Positions 1-6,356 of a DNA stretch of 29,389 bases are shown here, piece after piece. The translations under genes and the position numbers were made by a program. Origin of the DNA: an uncultured Clostridia bacterium. Lineage in GTDB: Bacteria > Bacillota > Clostridia > Christensenellales > Borkfalkiaceae. The stretch is taken from the NCBI GenBank assembly GCA_934248055.1, contig CAKQKI010000015.1:1-29389 (forward strand), in the 5' to 3' direction. Positions within the stretch are counted from its first letter, which is position 1, and every line of letters starts with the position of its first letter. Under the pieces are notes generated by a model. That model saw only the letters and a program-made list of their open reading frames with translations. It did not search any database and was not told the DNA's origin.

Positions 1-141
1 ATGCTTTTAGAAGACTTATATAAAACGCTTACAAGCGAAAGCATGCCGAGAACAAGCCTTGAAAACAGCGTAGAAAGCCATTTAATGGCAATCGCGGCGG
101 AAGAATCGAGAAAAACCGGCAAAGCGGTCAACGTGCATTGA
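1..141 (+). CDS. Gfo/Idh/MocA-family oxidoreductase, C-terminal fragment
   Basis: The window opens inside a gene that ends with TGA at 139-141. The 46 visible residues end in a stretch rich in AAEESRKTGKAV, which is how many Gfo/Idh/MocA NAD(P)-dependent oxidoreductases finish (last helix plus a short tail). The ATG at base 1 is probably an internal methionine, since the family is normally 330-430 residues. Nothing of the Rossmann domain is visible, so substrate and exact family cannot be given. A second member of the superfamily (28029-29285) closes the window. The gene is followed directly by a decayed dispersed repeat and a terminator. Confidence 0.6.
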   Translation: MLLEDLYKTLTSESMPRTSLENSVESHLMAIAAEESRKTGKAVNVH

Positions 142-155
142 GCGTAACAATAAAA

Positions 156-182
156 GGCAAGGTTTGTATTATTGCCTGGTAT
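156..182 (+). repeat. Decayed end of the dispersed TA-flanked repeat (copy R1)
   Basis: This stretch reads like the right terminal repeat of the element at 6357-6633 (GCAAGGTTTGTATTATT then GCCTGGTA), with a 3-base deletion and a few substitutions. It is followed by TA, as the other copies are. No matching left end is present upstream, where coding sequence ends at 141, so this is a solo or remnant end. It sits at the left edge of the AT-rich island whose right edge carries a complete element. Confidence 0.6.
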
Positions 183-238
183 ACCAAAAAAACGGCTGAT
201 AAAGCGCGTCCCCATTAGGGATTTTTTAGTACATTGTA

Positions 239-274
239 AAAGGGTAGCAAATTTTGCTACCCTTTGTCTTTTTT
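239..274 (+). terminator. Rho-independent terminator, probably bidirectional
   Basis: AAAGGGTAGCA at 239-249 pairs with TGCTACCCTTT at 255-265, followed by a T-rich run to 274. It lies between the end of the oxidoreductase gene and the end of the convergent minus-strand methyltransferase gene. The A-run before the stem would also serve the minus strand. Confidence 0.8.
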
Positions 275-323
275 GCTTTGCGAAAACACACGACATTGCT
301 TGCAAAGTATAGTGTGCTATACT

Positions 324-920
324 TCAATTTTTTATACAGCTAATTATATGGGCAAATTCTATTTCCTTTACCTCTATATTAGTAAACCCTATCTGTCTCA
401 AAAGCCCACATATTGTATTCGGGGTATCTGGAAAAATCGTAATTCTGCTATAACCGGTATTTATATAAGTTTGCTGATTTTTATCTATCGATAATACCGC
501 TTTGCCGTCTTGTTTTAGCAAACTGAAGATTTTCGTTAGAGCATATTCTTTATCTTGAATATGCATAAAAGTTAATGTGGAACAAATCACGTCATACATT
601 TTAGTAAAATCATAATTGAGAAAATCACCGTCAATGAACGTTGCGTTTGTTTCCTTCTTAAAATGATTTCTTGCTACGTTTATCGTTTTTTGCGAAACGT
701 CTATTCCAACGTATATTTTACATAAATCAACGATTTTTTTAGCAATTCTACCCGTACCGCAACCTATTTCGAGAACAGTTTTATTTTTATCCAAGTCAAG
801 AAGATTGATAAATTCTTCTCCATCCCACTTGTTCATATATTCGGATAATAATTTCCCGTCTAAAACAGGATCGTTGCCGTTTTCTATAAGTAAATCGTAA
901 TGTTTTGAAACGCTAATCAT
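324..920 (-). CDS. Class I SAM-dependent methyltransferase
   Basis: 198 residues. The SAM-binding motif I (VLEIGCGTGRIAKKI, about residues 49-63) and the following GIDVS acidic strand are clear and typical of class I Rossmann methyltransferases. A DVICSTLTFMHI strand fits motif IV, with an LLKQDGKAVLSI motif after it. Substrate cannot be read; the size suits small-molecule or protein/RNA methyltransferases, not a DNA methylase, since there is no D/N-PP-Y/F motif. The start overlaps the four-helix-bundle stop by 8 bases (ATGATTAG), with AAAGG six bases upstream, so the two are an operon with coupled translation. Transcription is from the promoter at 1276-1304. A terminator lies beyond the stop. 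Confidence 0.85.
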   Translation of the reverse strand: MISVSKHYDLLIENGNDPVLDGKLLSEYMNKWDGEEFINLLDLDKNKTVLEIGCGTGRIAKKIVDLCKIYVGIDVSQKTINVARNHFKKETNATFIDGDFLNYDFTKMYDVICSTLTFMHIQDKEYALTKIFSLLKQDGKAVLSIDKNQQTYINTGYSRITIFPDTPNTICGLLRQIGFTNIEVKEIEFAHIISCIKN

Positions 921-1269
921 TTTTTGCCTTTAAGGTTTTACAAGAAGAAATTAGCATTTTCCTTATAACCCCACAATCGTTATTAAGTTTTTTATATTGT
1001 TTTTCTTCTATATAACCTGTTTCAAATAATAGTTCTAACCAATATTCGCTCTCAAAACATTCTTTTAATGCTATTTCTAGCTTTGAAATAAAGTCTGCCG
1101 TTCCTTGTGCGTATTGCGCTTCGTGGATATTTGCGCCGATACTTGTTCCTGAACGTAGTAGTTGATTGGATAATACACTCTCTTTTTTATTTATCTTGAT
1201 TTCCTTTGTAAGGAATATTATGTTTTTTGCAAATTCTTTTGCTTTTTCTCTTATAATGCTTTCACTCAT
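913..1269 (-). CDS. Four-helix-bundle protein (23S rRNA intervening-sequence / bAvd-like family)
   Basis: 118 residues, the usual family length. The hallmark central block is present: a QLLRSGTSIGANIHEA segment, then FISKLEIALKECFESEYWLELL. This marks the S23/four-helix-bundle family first seen inside 23S rRNA intervening sequences and related to the Avd accessory protein of diversity-generating retroelements. Family members are small, basic pentameric helical bundles thought to bind nucleic acid. No reverse transcriptase or rRNA gene is nearby. The promoter's -10 ends only six bases before the ATG, so the message is probably leaderless. The gene lies just downstream of an array of short hairpins and overlaps a methyltransferase gene. 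Its function is unknown. Confidence 0.85.
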   Translation of the reverse strand: MSESIIREKAKEFAKNIIFLTKEIKINKKESVLSNQLLRSGTSIGANIHEAQYAQGTADFISKLEIALKECFESEYWLELLFETGYIEEKQYKKLNNDCGVIRKMLISSCKTLKAKND

Positions 1270-1275
1270 GTAGTT

Positions 1276-1304
1276 ATTATACCATAAATTGAGTTTTTAG
1301 TAAA
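1276..1304 (-). promoter_or_regulatory. Promoter of the four-helix-bundle operon (leaderless)
   Basis: On the minus strand: -35 TTTACT (1299-1304), 17-base spacer, -10 TATAAT (1276-1281) with an extended TGG. Only six bases separate the -10 from the ATG, so transcription should begin at or next to the start codon and no ribosome binding site can be included. Confidence 0.65.
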
Positions 1305-1312
1305 GTGATATT

Positions 1313-1519
1313 GTTTGCTTTGCAAACAGTTATATTTTCAGAACAAGTCTAAAAGTTATATTTCGACTTTCAGCCGAAGTTATATTATATTTGCCTTAAC
1401 TTCTCTCGAAGAGAGAAATAACACTTTGCTGAAAGCAAAATATAACTGCGTTAGCAATATAACTTGCCGTAGGGCAAATATAGTTGCGGCGTAGCGATAA
1501 ATCCCTATCGCTACGCCGC
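1313..1519. repeat. Array of about eight short hairpins separated by TATAACT-like spacers
   Basis: Small inverted repeats follow each other with AT-rich spacers of the form ATATAACT or AGTTATATT. Clear members: GTTTGC/GCAAAC (1313-1327), TTCTCTC/GAGAGAA with GAA loop (1401-1417), TTTGCT/AGCAAA with GAA loop (1425-1439), TGC/GCA (1447-1456), TTGCC/GGCAA (1464-1477), and a final 14-bp perfect stem GCGGCGTAGCGATA with its partner (1486-1519). Two weaker ones lie around 1336-1353 and 1362-1378. Stem sequences differ but the spacer motif and geometry recur. This fills most of the 350-base gene-free stretch 1270-1619; I see no gene there. Confidence 0.75.
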
Positions 1520-1619
1520 TAATCTCAGTCGTTTTTGTTTTCATTCTTTTCAACTATTGTAACTTTTAATTTAATAGCAGTATCGAAATTAAGTATATTT
1601 ATCTTGCAAAATTTTGCTT

Positions 1620-2837
1620 CTATTTTAAACTTTTCCAAACATTATCAACTACTTGTTCAAAATCTTCTTCGTCAAAATAACTTTTACAAAAGTTTAAAAT
1701 ATTTTGTTTATGATTCAATATTTTTCTGATCAAAGTTTTTTGTTCTCGTTCGGTTGCACTGCCTCGTTTTAATGCTCTATGACAAGTAGGGCATATTTTT
1801 GCAAGGTTATCTACGTCATCTAATTCTTTAGTTTTCCCGACCGAAATCATGTGATGTATTTCAAAATAAAATCTTCCTGTTTTTCTGTCAATATAAGATC
1901 TATCCTTAATATCATAATCATCGCAACAGCAAACGCATTTATCTTCCGTATTATATCTTACGAAATCAACAATGGAACCGTCTCTTTTAAATTTTTCTTC
2001 ATCATCAGAATCGATACCGACAAGTTTACGGAATTTTGCAAAATCTTCCGCCGTGAGTTTTTTACCTAACACATTATTTGCATAATATGTAACTCTATTC
2101 TCAAATGTGATTTTTGAACTGGGTAACGGATATTCGCATATATAATAAGTAATGTGTCCGCTCACTTTCTTTTCTATAAAATTGATATTGTGTTCAAATA
2201 CCGCTTTCCTGTAGTTATTTATAAGTCCGATAAAATTTACATACCATTGCAGATTAAATCTGAATTGTGTTTTTCTCCTTATACCTAAAACATAATCTCC
2301 CTGAAATTCTCTGAAATTATAATTTACTATATATACAGGGACATTTAAATAATCTATAAGAAGTCGAACCCTTTTGCTTTCCTGAACCGAATTATAAACA
2401 TAATCCATAGTTAGAAAATTATGATTTCTATCTATGCTGGCTCTTAATTCAGAGAATCCACGAATAAACATTTTCTTATTTTCGGTTAATTCTCTATCAT
2501 AAATGAATTGCGACGAATAAATTTTTGTATTTAATCTGTTGAAAAAATTATTTTTTGTTAAATTTAAATCATTTTCTAACGCAAAAACAATATCAGCACG
2601 CGGAAACCGCTTTACTCCTCTAATCCAAAAAGAAAAAGGCGAACATATATCATTAAATTGTTGAACGCAATCCTGTTTTGATTTATCGCATAATTCTTTG
2701 TTGCTATATATTAAGCCGTTTTTATATGATGAATATGTATAAATATGTTTCTCATCATTTGTAAATTCAAATCTACCATAAAATGCCCCCAGCAGAAAGG
2801 TTGGCATTTCATTTTCCAAAAATTCGCTTACTTTCAT
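1620..2837 (-). CDS. HNH endonuclease, putative restriction enzyme
   Basis: 405 residues. The C-terminal part is a zinc-type HNH nuclease: C301 and C304 pair with C349-x-x-C352, around H328-H329, N344 and H353. The N-terminal 290 residues have no familiar domain, but two stretches (FLLGAFYGRFEF near residue 14 and FIRGFSELRASID further in) resemble LAGLIDADG-type repeats without their usual acidic residue. Such a module could recognise DNA. The gene is divergent from a fused DNA methyltransferase, the usual layout of a Type II restriction-modification pair, so a restriction role is inferred. An AGGAGA site precedes the ATG. A McrA-like modification-dependent or homing nuclease is the alternative. 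Confidence 0.8.
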   Translation of the reverse strand: MKVSEFLENEMPTFLLGAFYGRFEFTNDEKHIYTYSSYKNGLIYSNKELCDKSKQDCVQQFNDICSPFSFWIRGVKRFPRADIVFALENDLNLTKNNFFNRLNTKIYSSQFIYDRELTENKKMFIRGFSELRASIDRNHNFLTMDYVYNSVQESKRVRLLIDYLNVPVYIVNYNFREFQGDYVLGIRRKTQFRFNLQWYVNFIGLINNYRKAVFEHNINFIEKKVSGHITYYICEYPLPSSKITFENRVTYYANNVLGKKLTAEDFAKFRKLVGIDSDDEEKFKRDGSIVDFVRYNTEDKCVCCCDDYDIKDRSYIDRKTGRFYFEIHHMISVGKTKELDDVDNLAKICPTCHRALKRGSATEREQKTLIRKILNHKQNILNFCKSYFDEEDFEQVVDNVWKSLK

Positions 2838-2861
2838 TATTTTCTCCTGATTCTTTGATTT

Positions 2862-2890
2862 ATTATACTATATTTCCTTGTTTTTTTCAA
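2862..2890 (-). promoter_or_regulatory. Promoter of the HNH nuclease gene
   Basis: On the minus strand: -35 TTGAAA (2885-2890), 17-base spacer, -10 TATAAT (2862-2867). A short leader carries AGGAGA before the ATG at 2837. The promoter region abuts that of the divergent methyltransferase gene. Confidence 0.7.
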
Positions 2891-2911
2891 TAACTAATGA
2901 TATTATATATT

Positions 2912-2940
2912 TATGAGGGACTAATAATTTGTCCCTCATA
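2912..2940 (+). promoter_or_regulatory. Perfect 10-bp inverted repeat in front of the methyltransferase gene
   Basis: TATGAGGGAC (2912-2921) is repeated inverted as GTCCCTCATA (2931-2940) around a 9-base AT-rich loop. It begins just after AT-rich -10-like sequence (2901-2911) and ends right before the AAGGGA ribosome binding site of the gene starting at 2952. It may be an operator for a self-regulating methyltransferase, or a leader hairpin limiting its translation. There is no U-tract, so it is not a terminator. Confidence 0.6.
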
Positions 2941-2951
2941 AAGGGATTATT

Positions 2952-4718
2952 ATGACATTTAGAATTTTAGATTTATTTTGTGGCGCCGGGGGGTTTTCAT
3001 CCGGGCTTGATTTATTAGAAAACTTTTCTACCGAAGTTGCACTTGATTTTGACAAAAATGCAGTCGAAACATTTAAGTATAATTTTCCGAATGCCGAAGT
3101 AGTCTGCGGCGATATTTTACAAAAAGATGTTAAGGATAAAATTGTGGCTTTATGTAAAAAAAGAAACGTAAATATGATTATAGGCGGACCACCGTGCCAA
3201 GGTTTTAGCCTGAAAGGAAAAAATTTAGGATTATCTGACCCACGCAACTTTTTATTCAGGGAATATCTCAATTTAGTAAAAACAATAAACCCTGCAATTT
3301 TTATTATTGAAAATGTTAAGAACATTCTTAATTCAAATAATCATTATTTTCGTGATGAAATATTAAAAGAAATTAAATCTCTCGGATATATTGTAAACAG
3401 TGGGGTTCTTAATGCGAAAAACTACGGCGTACCCCAAAATAGAGAGAGAGCTTTTTTTATTGCATCAAAATCAAAATACATTAATTTTCCGACGCCATCC
3501 CACGAAATAGTAACAGTTAAAGATGCTATTTCTGATTTATCATATTTAGAAAGCGGCGAAGGAGAAATCGAATCTAAATATATTAATAACCCCGCAAGTG
3601 ATTATCAAATAATGTTGCGCGGCAAATTTTTGCAATATCATAAAGCTTCATCTCATTCAAAAATCGCCATTGAAAAATTAAAAATGATTCCCCCTGAAAA
3701 AGGAAAAGAATACTTGCCACAGGAATTACATGGTAAACAAAAGTTTTCCACAACCTGGTCAAGACTGGAATGGAATAACGTCAGCCCAACTATTGATACA
3801 AGGTTTGATACTCCTTCAAATGGCAAAAATTCTCATCCCGAACTAAATCGTGCAATTACTCCGAGAGAAGCTGCAAGAATACAAAGTTTTTCGGATAATT
3901 TTATTTTTCTTGGTTCAAAAGTTGCCGTTTGCAAACAAATCGGCAATGCTGTTCCGCCTTTATTAGCAAAGGCTCTGGGCGAGCAAATTGTTAAAGAATT
4001 AAATAGTGATGTAATAAAAACCGAGCAGTATAGTCTTTATTCGGGTAATGCTTATACGGTTATCGACGAACTGGAAAAAAACAATATTAAAGTTGACCAT
4101 ATAATTACCGATCCGCCATATAATATCTCTCATGAAAGCAATTTCGATACTTTAAAAAATCCCAGAAAAGGCACTTATTTTGGCGACTGGGACAAAAACT
4201 TTGACTTGCTTTCCTGGATACCGAAATATGAGAAAATATTAAAAACAAACGGATCAATGATTGTCTTTTGTTCTTATAGGTTTATAAGTTTTATTATTGA
4301 AACGATGGAAAAATCAAACCTGACGGTTAAAGATATTATTGTCTGGCGAAAAAGCAACCCTATGCCCAGAAATATTGATAGGCGTTATGTTCAAGACATG
4401 GAATTTGCCGTATGGTGTGTGAAAAAGAATGCAAAGTGGGTTTTTAATAAAGACAAGAATAAACCTTATATGAGAAGTTTAATTGAAACAGGTACCGTTT
4501 CGGGAGCAGAACGAACAATTCATCCGACGCAAAAAAGCCTTAAACTAATGGAAGAAATAATAAAAACTCATACTAACGAAAATGATATTGTTATAGATCC
4601 GTTTATGGGTAGCGGAACAACGGGTGTTGCATGTTTATTGTTAAACAGGAAATTTATCGGAGTAGAATTAGAAAAAGAATATTTTGATATTTCTGTTGAC
4701 AGAATAAAAAAGGTGTAA
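2952..4718 (+). CDS. Fused DNA methyltransferase: C5-cytosine domain plus DPPY-type (beta-class) amino-methyltransferase domain
   Basis: 588 residues with two complete methylase domains. Residues 1 to about 352 are a C5-cytosine methyltransferase: motif I DLFCGAGGFSSG (7-18), catalytic Cys82 in GGPPCQGFS, ENVKN, QNRERAFFIA, and a C-terminal QIGNAVPP. Residues from about 355 form a permuted beta-class domain: DPPYN at 387-391 comes before DPFMGSGTTG (549-558), with an HPTQKS motif between. DPPY rather than SPPY favours N6-adenine over N4-cytosine. Two chemistries in one chain suit an asymmetric site whose strands are modified differently; the target is unknown. It is divergent from the HNH gene and convergent with a PD-(D/E)XK-type gene. 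An AAGGGA site precedes the ATG. Confidence 0.9.
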   Translation: MTFRILDLFCGAGGFSSGLDLLENFSTEVALDFDKNAVETFKYNFPNAEVVCGDILQKDVKDKIVALCKKRNVNMIIGGPPCQGFSLKGKNLGLSDPRNFLFREYLNLVKTINPAIFIIENVKNILNSNNHYFRDEILKEIKSLGYIVNSGVLNAKNYGVPQNRERAFFIASKSKYINFPTPSHEIVTVKDAISDLSYLESGEGEIESKYINNPASDYQIMLRGKFLQYHKASSHSKIAIEKLKMIPPEKGKEYLPQELHGKQKFSTTWSRLEWNNVSPTIDTRFDTPSNGKNSHPELNRAITPREAARIQSFSDNFIFLGSKVAVCKQIGNAVPPLLAKALGEQIVKELNSDVIKTEQYSLYSGNAYTVIDELEKNNIKVDHIITDPPYNISHESNFDTLKNPRKGTYFGDWDKNFDLLSWIPKYEKILKTNGSMIVFCSYRFISFIIETMEKSNLTVKDIIVWRKSNPMPRNIDRRYVQDMEFAVWCVKKNAKWVFNKDKNKPYMRSLIETGTVSGAERTIHPTQKSLKLMEEIIKTHTNENDIVIDPFMGSGTTGVACLLLNRKFIGVELEKEYFDISVDRIKKV

Positions 4719-4735
4719 ATATCTACACCTTTTTT
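4706..4735. terminator. Bidirectional terminator shared by two convergent genes
   Basis: Six A, GGTGTA (4712-4717), loop AATATC, TACACC (4724-4729), six T. It works on both strands and overlaps both stop codons. Because of the symmetry both proteins end in Lys-Lys-Val. Confidence 0.85.
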
Positions 4736-5340
4736 ACATATTTATTTATATCAACTAAATATTTTTTTATGCCGTCATCGTTTGGCTTTATATAAAAACA
4801 TGCTGAATTATGAGTATCAGAATGTGATTGTTGCCAAGTCGGTTTATTATTGACCGCAAACATGCAATTTTCAAATAGATAATCTTTAAATTCTTGTGAC
4901 ACCATTTTGGTTCCGTCATAAAACCAGTAATCTAACTCAACACCTTTATCTACAAAAAACAGCCATAAACTACTGTTGCTATAATAAATTTTACCTTTTT
5001 TGAGCGATGGGTCTTGTGCAATATCTTCTAAAAATGCATTAAGTTGCGAAGGTTGTTTCGGATGTCCTTTCCATTTATTTGCTGAAATATCTTTTTTAAA
5101 TTGAAATGCCGAAATGAAATCTATGCCTAATTCTCCATATTTTTTAAATCTCGTTTCATAATTTTCTTCTTTAACTTCTATTAAAAAAGTTTTACCTTCC
5201 GATAAAGTAACAATTATATCGGCATCATCCGCATTATGATATTTTTCAACCTTTTCATAGTAAATATTATTAGAGTTCAAAATCTTTTTTACAATATCGA
5301 TTTCTCTTTCTGTTGTATTATAATTACCGGAAATGCTCAT
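4723..5340 (-). CDS. PD-(D/E)XK-type putative endonuclease
   Basis: 205 residues, family not recognised by name. Near the N-terminus a helix is followed by D41 (in DADIIV) and, after a short turn, a strand with E55-V56-K57 (FLIEVKEE). This D...ExK spacing is the signature of the PD-(D/E)XK nuclease fold used by most Type II restriction enzymes. The rest is aromatic-rich and could carry DNA recognition. The gene converges on the fused methyltransferase and shares its terminator, so it is a candidate restriction subunit, an alternative or partner to the HNH protein. GGAG lies eight bases before the ATG. It has its own extended -10 promoter (5409-5437), duplicated upstream of the next gene. Confidence 0.7.
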   Translation of the reverse strand: MSISGNYNTTEREIDIVKKILNSNNIYYEKVEKYHNADDADIIVTLSEGKTFLIEVKEENYETRFKKYGELGIDFISAFQFKKDISANKWKGHPKQPSQLNAFLEDIAQDPSLKKGKIYYSNSSLWLFFVDKGVELDYWFYDGTKMVSQEFKDYLFENCMFAVNNKPTWQQSHSDTHNSACFYIKPNDDGIKKYLVDINKYVKKV

Positions 5341-5474
5341 AATCTTTTCTCCAAGTTATATATTATTTAATTATTAAATTGTTTGCGAGCGTATTTTTTA
5401 TTATTATAATTATAGCATATTTTGTCGAAATCATCAAGGGAGTATTCGCATTTTCTGTGAGTTGTTGTAGGATT
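5331..5474. repeat. Direct repeat copy A: promoter, leader and first codons of the PD-(D/E)XK-type gene
   Basis: About 140 bases nearly identical to 6195-6345, same orientation, with a few indels. The copy includes the first three codons (ATG AGC ATT on the minus strand), the GGAG site, the AT-rich leader and the full promoter. Past 5474 the two sequences diverge. The remainder of the 5341-5674 gap holds only the terminator at 5586-5618; I see no gene in 5475-5585. Confidence 0.85.
5409..5437 (-). promoter_or_regulatory. Extended -10 promoter, copy A
   Basis: Minus strand: -35 TTGATG (5432-5437), 17-base spacer, -10 TATAAT (5409-5414) preceded by TGC. Drives the gene ending at 4723. Confidence 0.75.
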
Positions 5475-5585
5475 ACAATACTTATGAGACAGATTTTGAA
5501 AAAATCAATTATGTATAAGCCCAAGATTTAAGCAATCTGAAACGTCTTGTTTAGTAAACTACTACAAAGCGAAAGTAAAATTGCA

Positions 5586-5618
5586 TAAAAAAAGACCGGG
5601 AGTTCAATTTCTCGGTCT
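5586..5618 (-). terminator. Rho-independent terminator of the small hypothetical gene
   Basis: On the minus strand AGACCG (5613-5618) pairs with CGGTCT (5593-5598), followed by a run of seven T. It stands after the stop at 5675 and separates that unit from the nuclease promoter. Confidence 0.8.
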
Positions 5619-5674
5619 AATTCTTTTTAAATCTTCTTAGAACTAGTGTAATAGGTGTAAAATAGTGTAGTAAA

Positions 5675-6160
5675 TTATTTAATAACTTTCAAATCATCAA
5701 TCTTTACCGAAATACAGTCACCATAATATTTTCCGTCTTTATCTATTCCGGAAAAATCTACTTCAATATAATTTTGGACAGCATTATTATCCATTACGCA
5801 ACCTTTGTCACCTTTGTGAATGCCAAATTTAGTATATCTTTCTTCTTCAACCAACAATTCCACCATATCGTATTCGTTTATTGATATTGATTCTATAATA
5901 TTTTTTGCCTTTAATTTTAAGGTCTCTAATTCAGACAACAATTCTTTTTCAAACTCTGTTGGAAGTTTTTCTTTGTCTAAATCTAAATCAATAGTTTTTA
6001 CATTAACAATTGCATAATCTCCAACGTTGCGTGGATTAAAAAATAGGACGTCTGCATTATCGAAATTTACATCAACTACAATTCCATGCATATCTTTAAT
6101 TAAATTGTGCGATTTATATGGTTTATCGTTTTTAAGTTTTACTAAATTTAACTTTTTCAT
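5675..6160 (-). CDS. Hypothetical protein with two SH3-like beta-barrel halves
   Basis: 161 residues, not recognised. The N-terminal part (about 15-65) and the C-terminal part (about 100-161: YDMVELL..., GIHKGDKGCVMD, YIEVDFSG, ISVKIDDLKVI) each have the strand-and-turn rhythm of small SH3-like or DUF4926-like domains, joined by a charged helix near 68-92. That reading is an inference. I start it at the second methionine (MKKLNLVKL), which has GAAGGA five bases upstream and overlaps the stop of a 15-codon leader ORF as ATGA; an ATG at 6181 in the same frame has no ribosome binding site. The promoter is a copy of the one used by the nuclease gene, so both should be expressed together. Confidence 0.6.
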   Translation of the reverse strand: MKKLNLVKLKNDKPYKSHNLIKDMHGIVVDVNFDNADVLFFNPRNVGDYAIVNVKTIDLDLDKEKLPTEFEKELLSELETLKLKAKNIIESISINEYDMVELLVEEERYTKFGIHKGDKGCVMDNNAVQNYIEVDFSGIDKDGKYYGDCISVKIDDLKVIK

Positions 6161-6204
6161 TTTTCCTTCGGGATATAGCATCCAACCACTATAAAAATGC
6201 TCAT
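6157..6204 (-). CDS. 15-codon leader ORF coupled to the hypothetical gene
   Basis: The duplicated leader keeps the GGAG site and the ATG AGC ATT start of the nuclease gene, then runs into unrelated sequence and reads MSIFIVVGCYIPKEK before TGA. The stop overlaps the next start (ATGA). It is probably a by-product of the duplication that now feeds ribosomes into the downstream gene. Whether the peptide has any role is unknown. Confidence 0.45.
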   Translation of the reverse strand: MSIFIVVGCYIPKEK

Positions 6205-6345
6205 AATCTTTTCTCCAAGTTATATATTATTTAATTATTAAATTGTTTGACGAGCGTTTTTTATTATTCTTGTTTGGCATTATAGCATATTCTGTCGAAA
6301 TCATCAAGGAAGTTATTCGCATTTTTTGTGAGTTGTGCGCGGATT
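6195..6345. repeat. Direct repeat copy B of the nuclease promoter and leader
   Basis: Near-identical to 5331-5474. The main difference is an added CTTGTTTGGC-like stretch just upstream of ATTATA (6262-6280), which resembles the end of the dispersed repeat at 6616-6633. The promoter hexamers and spacer length are unchanged. Confidence 0.85.
6279..6307 (-). promoter_or_regulatory. Extended -10 promoter, copy B
   Basis: Minus strand: -35 TTGATG (6302-6307), 17-base spacer, -10 TATAAT (6279-6284) with TGC before it. Drives the leader ORF and the hypothetical gene. Confidence 0.75.
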
Positions 6346-6356
6346 TGTCAGACATA

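Noticed and set aside
913..1269. Four-helix-bundle gene as part of a diversity-generating retroelement or an rRNA intervening sequence
   Set aside because: No reverse transcriptase, template/variable repeat pair or rRNA sequence is in the window.
1313..1519. Hairpin array as a CRISPR
   Set aside because: The repeats are tiny inverted repeats with different stems and the spacers are the conserved part, the reverse of a CRISPR. No cas genes are present.
6161..6181. ATG at 6181 as start of the small hypothetical gene
   Set aside because: It has no ribosome binding site; the next methionine has GAAGGA and is coupled to the leader ORF.
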